From Desulfobacteraceae bacterium (GTDB taxonomy: Bacteria > Desulfobacterota > Desulfobacteria > Desulfobacterales > Desulfobacteraceae), in the NCBI GenBank assembly GCA_024225895.1, contig JAAEMC010000538.1:1-9130 (forward strand): 9,130 nt of DNA, written 5' to 3'. The notes beneath the pieces were generated by a model. The model was not told the origin of the DNA and did not search any database. It saw only the letters and a list, made by a program, of their open reading frames with translations. How positions within the stretch are numbered: the stretch's first letter is position 1; each line of letters starts with the position of its first letter. The position numbers and the translations under genes are program-made. Below, one piece after another: positions 6,347 to 9,130 of this stretch.

Positions 6347-6391
6347 TAGAGCAGATAAACCCGTTATTAATAAAGTAAACCAGGGGGAGCT

Positions 6392-7402
6392 ATGAATTTA
6401 AAAGAAAGAGTTATGAATCAGTTGGAAGGCAAAACCGTTGACATGACCCCTGTCGGGTGCACCACCACCTACGGCATGGTGGACCTTATGGAAAAATGCG
6501 GCGCCAAAAGACCTCTGGCAGATACTGATCCGGAGGCCATGGCCACCCTGTCCCTCGCATCTGAACTGGCCGGCTTTGAAATGGTTAAGGCCATGGGATG
6601 GGACATTACACCCATGAGCGAAGCATTTGGGTGCGGGCTTGGGGTTCCGCAAATTGATCTCCAGTATTGTATTAAAGAACACCCCTATGCCCAAAGCCTG
6701 GACGGATTGGATTATCCGTCTGATTTTCTTGAACGGGGAAGATTCCCTGCCTACAAAAAGCAATTTGAAATACTAAAAAACAAAGTGGGTGACCAGAAAG
6801 CGATTTTTGGTGAATCAGAAGGTGCATTCACCTGCGGTGCCAATCTTGTGGCAACTGAAAATTTCATGAAATGGACCTTTAAGCGGAAAAAAGATGTTGA
6901 ACAGATTCTTTCTGTCACAAAACAAGCCATGATTGATGTCATTAATTTTGCCTTTGAAAATGGGGCGGATTACTATGTTATGGCTGAACCGACAGCAGGC
7001 CCTGCTCTCATGAGCCCGAGAATGTTCAAAAAATTTGTTGTCCCCATGCTCAAAGATATTGTGGATAAAACAAACGGCCCGCTGGTTCTTCATATCTGCG
7101 GCAATACAGATATGATTATCCCTTTGATGTGTGAAACCGGCGTAAAAGGGCTAAGCATTGAAGAGGGCGCCAATATGAAAGAAGCTGTCCAGATCGCCCA
7201 TGAAAACGGTGTCAGCGTATTCGGCAATGTCGCCGCTGCCACCACTCTTTTTATGGGAACACCTGAAGAATCCTATAAAGAAGCCTTTGCAGCGCTTGAA
7301 AATGGAACGGATTTCCTTTGTCCCGGTTGCGGTATTGCTCCGGGATCTCCTTTGGAGAATGTGTTGCAGCTAAAAAAAGCCAGGGATGACTATTTTAAAT
7401 AA
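6392..7402 (+). CDS. MtaA/MtbA/CmuA-like corrinoid-dependent methyltransferase of the uroporphyrinogen decarboxylase superfamily
   Basis: The 336-residue protein has the length and N-terminal pattern of the methylcobamide:CoM methyltransferase branch rather than true HemE: MTPVGCTTTYGMVDLMEKCGA (18-38), then a DPEAMATLS segment and AGFEMVKAMG (60-69). The zinc-binding motif of this branch, His-X-Cys...Cys, is visible as His234 and Cys236 (LHICGNTD) and Cys313 (PGCGIAPGSP); Cys310 is nearby. Zn in these enzymes activates a thiol acceptor for methyl transfer from a methyl-corrinoid protein. No corrinoid-binding protein or substrate:corrinoid methyltransferase is encoded in the window, so the methyl donor and acceptor are unknown, and in a sulfate reducer the acceptor need not be coenzyme M. 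ATG 6392 follows GGGGGAG closely. It lies in the rightward set, after the CCG protein and before the importer. Its real role may be a methyl-transfer step or another URO-D-fold reaction. Confidence 0.82.
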   Translation: MNLKERVMNQLEGKTVDMTPVGCTTTYGMVDLMEKCGAKRPLADTDPEAMATLSLASELAGFEMVKAMGWDITPMSEAFGCGLGVPQIDLQYCIKEHPYAQSLDGLDYPSDFLERGRFPAYKKQFEILKNKVGDQKAIFGESEGAFTCGANLVATENFMKWTFKRKKDVEQILSVTKQAMIDVINFAFENGADYYVMAEPTAGPALMSPRMFKKFVVPMLKDIVDKTNGPLVLHICGNTDMIIPLMCETGVKGLSIEEGANMKEAVQIAHENGVSVFGNVAAATTLFMGTPEESYKEAFAALENGTDFLCPGCGIAPGSPLENVLQLKKARDDYFK

Positions 7403-7416
7403 AAGCGTTTAGACAG

Positions 7417-7461
7417 CCCGATTATTTCATGAAAGCACCAGAGGGATTTGAAATATTCGGG
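7417..7461. repeat. Terminal-inverted-repeat element, copy C (45 bp, short form)
   Basis: The left end CCCGATTATTTCATGAA (7417-7433) differs from copies A and B at one base. The right end, the reverse complement of 7449-7461, gives CCCGAATATTTCA. The interior is only about 15 bp, so this looks like a copy with an internal deletion. The right end with its flank (7449-7465) is a 17-bp exact inverted match to 3321-3337. It sits in the 148-bp gap between the MtaA-like gene and the binding-protein gene. Confidence 0.7.
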
Positions 7462-7483
7462 TTAGGTTAATCAGGGAATCCTT

Positions 7484-7515
7484 GTGCGCCTGGAACGGGT
7501 GGATAAAGTTCCCCC
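7484..7515 (+). other. GC-rich leader motif with a hairpin, resembling a group II intron 5' end
   Basis: The stretch starts GTGCGCCTGG and continues with GAACGGGTGG and AAGTTCCC. GGAAC (7492-7496) pairs with GTTCC (7509-7513) around an 11-nt loop. Bacterial group II introns begin GUGYG and often have GGGUG and AAGUCCC-like stretches soon after, so this could be a relic 5' end. No reverse transcriptase, domain V or 3' end is present within the window, so the resemblance may be chance. Confidence 0.2.
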
Positions 7516-7521
7516 TATAAT
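7516..7521 (+). promoter_or_regulatory. Candidate -10 box for an internal promoter of the transporter genes
   Basis: A perfect TATAAT lies 29 bp before the ATG of the binding-protein gene, in the long gap after the MtaA-like gene. No good -35 is seen at 16-18 bp (the best nearby is TGGAAC at 19 bp). An internal promoter would let the importer be expressed apart from the catabolic genes. Weak evidence. Confidence 0.3.
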
Positions 7522-7550
7522 CACGGTTCATCAATAATTAGGAGGTAGAA

Positions 7551-8738
7551 ATGAAGAAATTTATCACCATCTCACTGAGTCTAATGATAGCTGTCGTATT
7601 TATGATTCCGCAACAGGTACTTGCAAAAAAACCTTTGAAAATCGGAGTGTTGGTTCCCCTCACCGGAATTGTTGCCCAGGGGGGACTTGAGATGAAGTTA
7701 GGCATTGAAATGGCTGCCGAAGAAAAGGGAACTGTCCTGGGCAGGCCCATCAAGCTGCTTGTTGAAGACACTCAAGTTAAACCTCCGGTTGCAGTATCAA
7801 AAGCAGAAAAACTGGTTTACAAGGATGATTGCAAGGCATTGATCGGTGTGTTTTCCAGTGGTGTCGGCCTGGCACTTTCCAAAAATATCGACAAACTGAA
7901 TGTTCCCTTTCTGAGTACCCATGCAATGACAACTAAATTATACGGCCTTCATCCGCTTGTTTTCAGAAGCGGCCAGCTGGCCAATGATCAGACAGCCGTC
8001 GGCAACGTAAAAGGGATTATGGCACGGCCGAATTTGAAGGACAGAACCTATTATGTCATTGTACATGACTATTCCTGGGGCCATGATGCTGCAGAAAGAT
8101 TCATTGCTTTGGCCAAAGAAAATGGAATTAAAATTATTAATGAAGATTATGACAAGGCACCTATCAAGACCAAAGACTGGTCATCCTACATTAGCAAAAT
8201 CAAAGCCTCTGGTGCAGATGGCGTTTACATGGCCTTTATTACCAATGTGATTCCGGTTTTCGCCAAACAGGCATCTGATTTCGGCCTCCAGAACAAGGTA
8301 AAACTCGTTTCTGCTGCCGCTCCCGGGCCACTTGAACTGGAAGCCGGAGGAAAAGCCTGTTACGGAATTTTTGGTGCTTCTGACTGGTCCTGGGATGTGG
8401 ATAATGCCAAATCCAAGGATTGGGCCATGAGATTCTGGAAAAAATTCAAAACGATTCCTTCAGATGCAGCTGTTCACAGTTACGTTGGTGCGATGAATCT
8501 TTTCAACGCCATTGAAAAAGCCGGTAATACAGATGCGAAAAATATTGCCGCAGCTCTTAAAGGTATCAGCTATGACGGTCCTTACGGTACGGTACGGATT
8601 TCCCCAAAAGATAATTGCATGCGCAATGATGCTGTTTTGACGGAAACCATGGCTGCACCCCAAAATCCTTTTGGCGCCAAAGTTTATATGAAAGTTTTAA
8701 ACACCTTTTCGGCAGAGGAACTGGGACCCAAAGAGTAA
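7551..8738 (+). CDS. Periplasmic substrate-binding protein of a branched-chain amino acid-type (HAAT/Liv) ABC importer
   Basis: The 395-residue protein starts at ATG 7551, 5 bp after AGGAGG (7540-7545). Residues 1-25 form a Sec signal peptide: MKK, a hydrophobic core, then VLA before KK. There is no lipobox Cys, so the mature protein should be soluble in the periplasm. The mature part begins KPLKIGVLVPLTGIVAQGG, the signature of type I periplasmic binding proteins of the LivJ family (Peripla_BP_6). A typical IGVFSSGVGLALSKNIDKLNVPFLSTHA segment is at about 98-125 and a VHSYVGAMNLFNAIEKA segment near the C-terminus. Family members bind amino acids, amides, urea or aromatic and short-chain acids, so specificity cannot be read here. 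The LivH-type permease follows 119 bp downstream. Its place behind the redox and methyltransferase genes suggests it captures their substrate. Confidence 0.92.
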   Translation: MKKFITISLSLMIAVVFMIPQQVLAKKPLKIGVLVPLTGIVAQGGLEMKLGIEMAAEEKGTVLGRPIKLLVEDTQVKPPVAVSKAEKLVYKDDCKALIGVFSSGVGLALSKNIDKLNVPFLSTHAMTTKLYGLHPLVFRSGQLANDQTAVGNVKGIMARPNLKDRTYYVIVHDYSWGHDAAERFIALAKENGIKIINEDYDKAPIKTKDWSSYISKIKASGADGVYMAFITNVIPVFAKQASDFGLQNKVKLVSAAAPGPLELEAGGKACYGIFGASDWSWDVDNAKSKDWAMRFWKKFKTIPSDAAVHSYVGAMNLFNAIEKAGNTDAKNIAAALKGISYDGPYGTVRISPKDNCMRNDAVLTETMAAPQNPFGAKVYMKVLNTFSAEELGPKE

Positions 8739-8748
8739 AGGATTGCTT

Positions 8749-8778
8749 ACAAAAGAAAGCAAAGCTGTAGTCTTTTGT
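8749..8778 (+). other. Weak hairpin just after the binding-protein gene
   Basis: ACAAAAGA (8749-8756) pairs perfectly with TCTTTTGT (8771-8778). A small AGC/GCT stem (8758-8760 with 8764-8766) is possible inside. It is AT-rich and followed by TAATTT rather than a clean T-run, so it would be at best a leaky terminator or RNA-processing site. Confidence 0.3.
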
Positions 8779-8791
8779 TAATTTCAAACAC

Positions 8792-8835
8792 ATCTGTATG
8801 GAAATATTCTTGTCAGAGATTATTTCCATACAGAT
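8792..8835 (+). repeat. Strong intercistronic hairpin between the binding-protein and permease genes
   Basis: Arms 8792-8806 and 8821-8835 are 15-bp perfect reverse complements (ATCTGTATGGAAATA and its complement). After one T-T mismatch the stem continues through 8808-8810 with 8817-8819 and a G-U pair, leaving a 4-nt loop. It lies 22 bp before the permease ATG and has no T-run. In binding-protein transporter operons such hairpins often stabilise the upstream mRNA, giving more binding protein than permease; that role here is inference. Confidence 0.65.
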
Positions 8836-8857
8836 TCAGAGGACAGGCAACAATATT

Positions 8858-9130
8858 ATGGGCGGAGCACTGAGTACGATAGTAGATATATCATTAAACA
8901 GTCTTGTTCTTAGCGGTGTGTTTCTCATTGTGGCCATCGGCCTGAATATTATTTACGGGCTAAGCCGTATAATGAACATGGGGCATGGCGCTTTATATGC
9001 TGTGGGCGCCTATGTCGGCTATTCACTGGTCTCAACCGGTATGAATTATTTTGCAGCCCTTATCATTGCACCCCTTTTGGTAGGCGTTGTTGGATTGTTA
9101 ATAGAGCGAAGTATTATAGCGCCTATGCGC
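8858..9130 (+). CDS. LivH-type permease of the ABC importer, C-terminus cut by window edge
   Basis: An open frame runs from ATG 8858 through the last base, 91 codons with no stop. It reads MGGALSTIVDISLNSLVLSG, then a hydrophobic segment leading to GLNIIYGLSRIMNMGHGALYAVGAYVG (28-54). This matches the LivH family signature, in which a GLNLIYG...NFAHG-type turn follows the first transmembrane helix. Three hydrophobic segments are visible (about 12-34, 44-60 and 63-82), consistent with the start of a roughly 290-residue inner-membrane permease. The ribosome site is weak (AGAGGACAGG, 8838-8847, rather far from ATG), which with the preceding hairpin suggests lower expression than the binding protein. 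The expected LivM permease and LivG/LivF ATPases would lie beyond the window. Confidence 0.9.
   Translation, partial: MGGALSTIVDISLNSLVLSGVFLIVAIGLNIIYGLSRIMNMGHGALYAVGAYVGYSLVSTGMNYFAALIIAPLLVGVVGLLIERSIIAPMR

Noticed and set aside
6364..6373. TTATTAATAA palindrome upstream of the MtaA-like gene
   Set aside because: A short, pure AT dyad in an AT-rich leader; likely chance.
6392..7402. True uroporphyrinogen decarboxylase (HemE)
   Set aside because: The His-X-Cys...Cys zinc motif and the MtaA-like N-terminal segment fit the methyltransferase branch, and no heme-synthesis genes are nearby.

Overview
The window most likely comes from an anaerobic, moderately AT-rich bacterium of the sulfate-reducing Desulfobacterota type. 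This is inferred from gene content only: an aldehyde:ferredoxin oxidoreductase (AOR) relative with a dicluster ferredoxin, an HdrD/GlcF-type CCG iron-sulfur protein, a methylcobamide methyltransferase-like URO-D protein and a Liv-type importer. No rRNA, tRNA, CRISPR array, integrase or transposase gene was seen.

Layout. Positions 1-2198 form a leftward (minus-strand) gene set: an 8Fe ferredoxin-like protein (1842-2198), a shortened AOR-family protein (516-1826) and the N-terminal part of a BPL_N/class I amidotransferase-like protein that runs off the left edge (1-421). A 262-bp divergent control region (2199-2460) holds a perfect 16+1+16 bp palindrome with a TTGACA hexamer on each side. Rightward from there lie a FadR/FCD-type GntR regulator (2461-3213), a VAO/PCMH-GlcD-type flavoprotein (3450-4895), a two-cluster, two-CCG-domain Fe-S protein (4957-6267), an MtaA/MtbA-like URO-D-superfamily protein (6392-7402), a periplasmic branched-chain-amino-acid-type binding protein (7551-8738) and the start of a LivH-type permease (8858 to the edge).

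How the genes may work together (inference). The importer brings in a small organic substrate. The flavoprotein and CCG protein look like a cytoplasmic dehydrogenase with its electron-transfer subunit, as in GlcDF or lactate dehydrogenase systems. The MtaA-like protein suggests a methyl-transfer step. The AOR-like protein and ferredoxin would be an aldehyde-level redox module, but the AOR copy lacks every cysteine ligand of the family's [4Fe-4S] cluster, so its role is open. The GntR protein is the obvious local regulator and the palindrome its probable operator. The substrate cannot be named from sequence.

The most unusual non-coding feature is a family of three short elements with terminal inverted repeats (ends CCCGAATATTTCATGAA and its complement). 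They lie in three separate gaps of the rightward gene set (3325-3400, 6268-6346, 7417-7461) and look like a small non-autonomous or REP/MITE-like repeat. Two further intergenic hairpins (442-501 and 8792-8835) lie inside the two gene sets.
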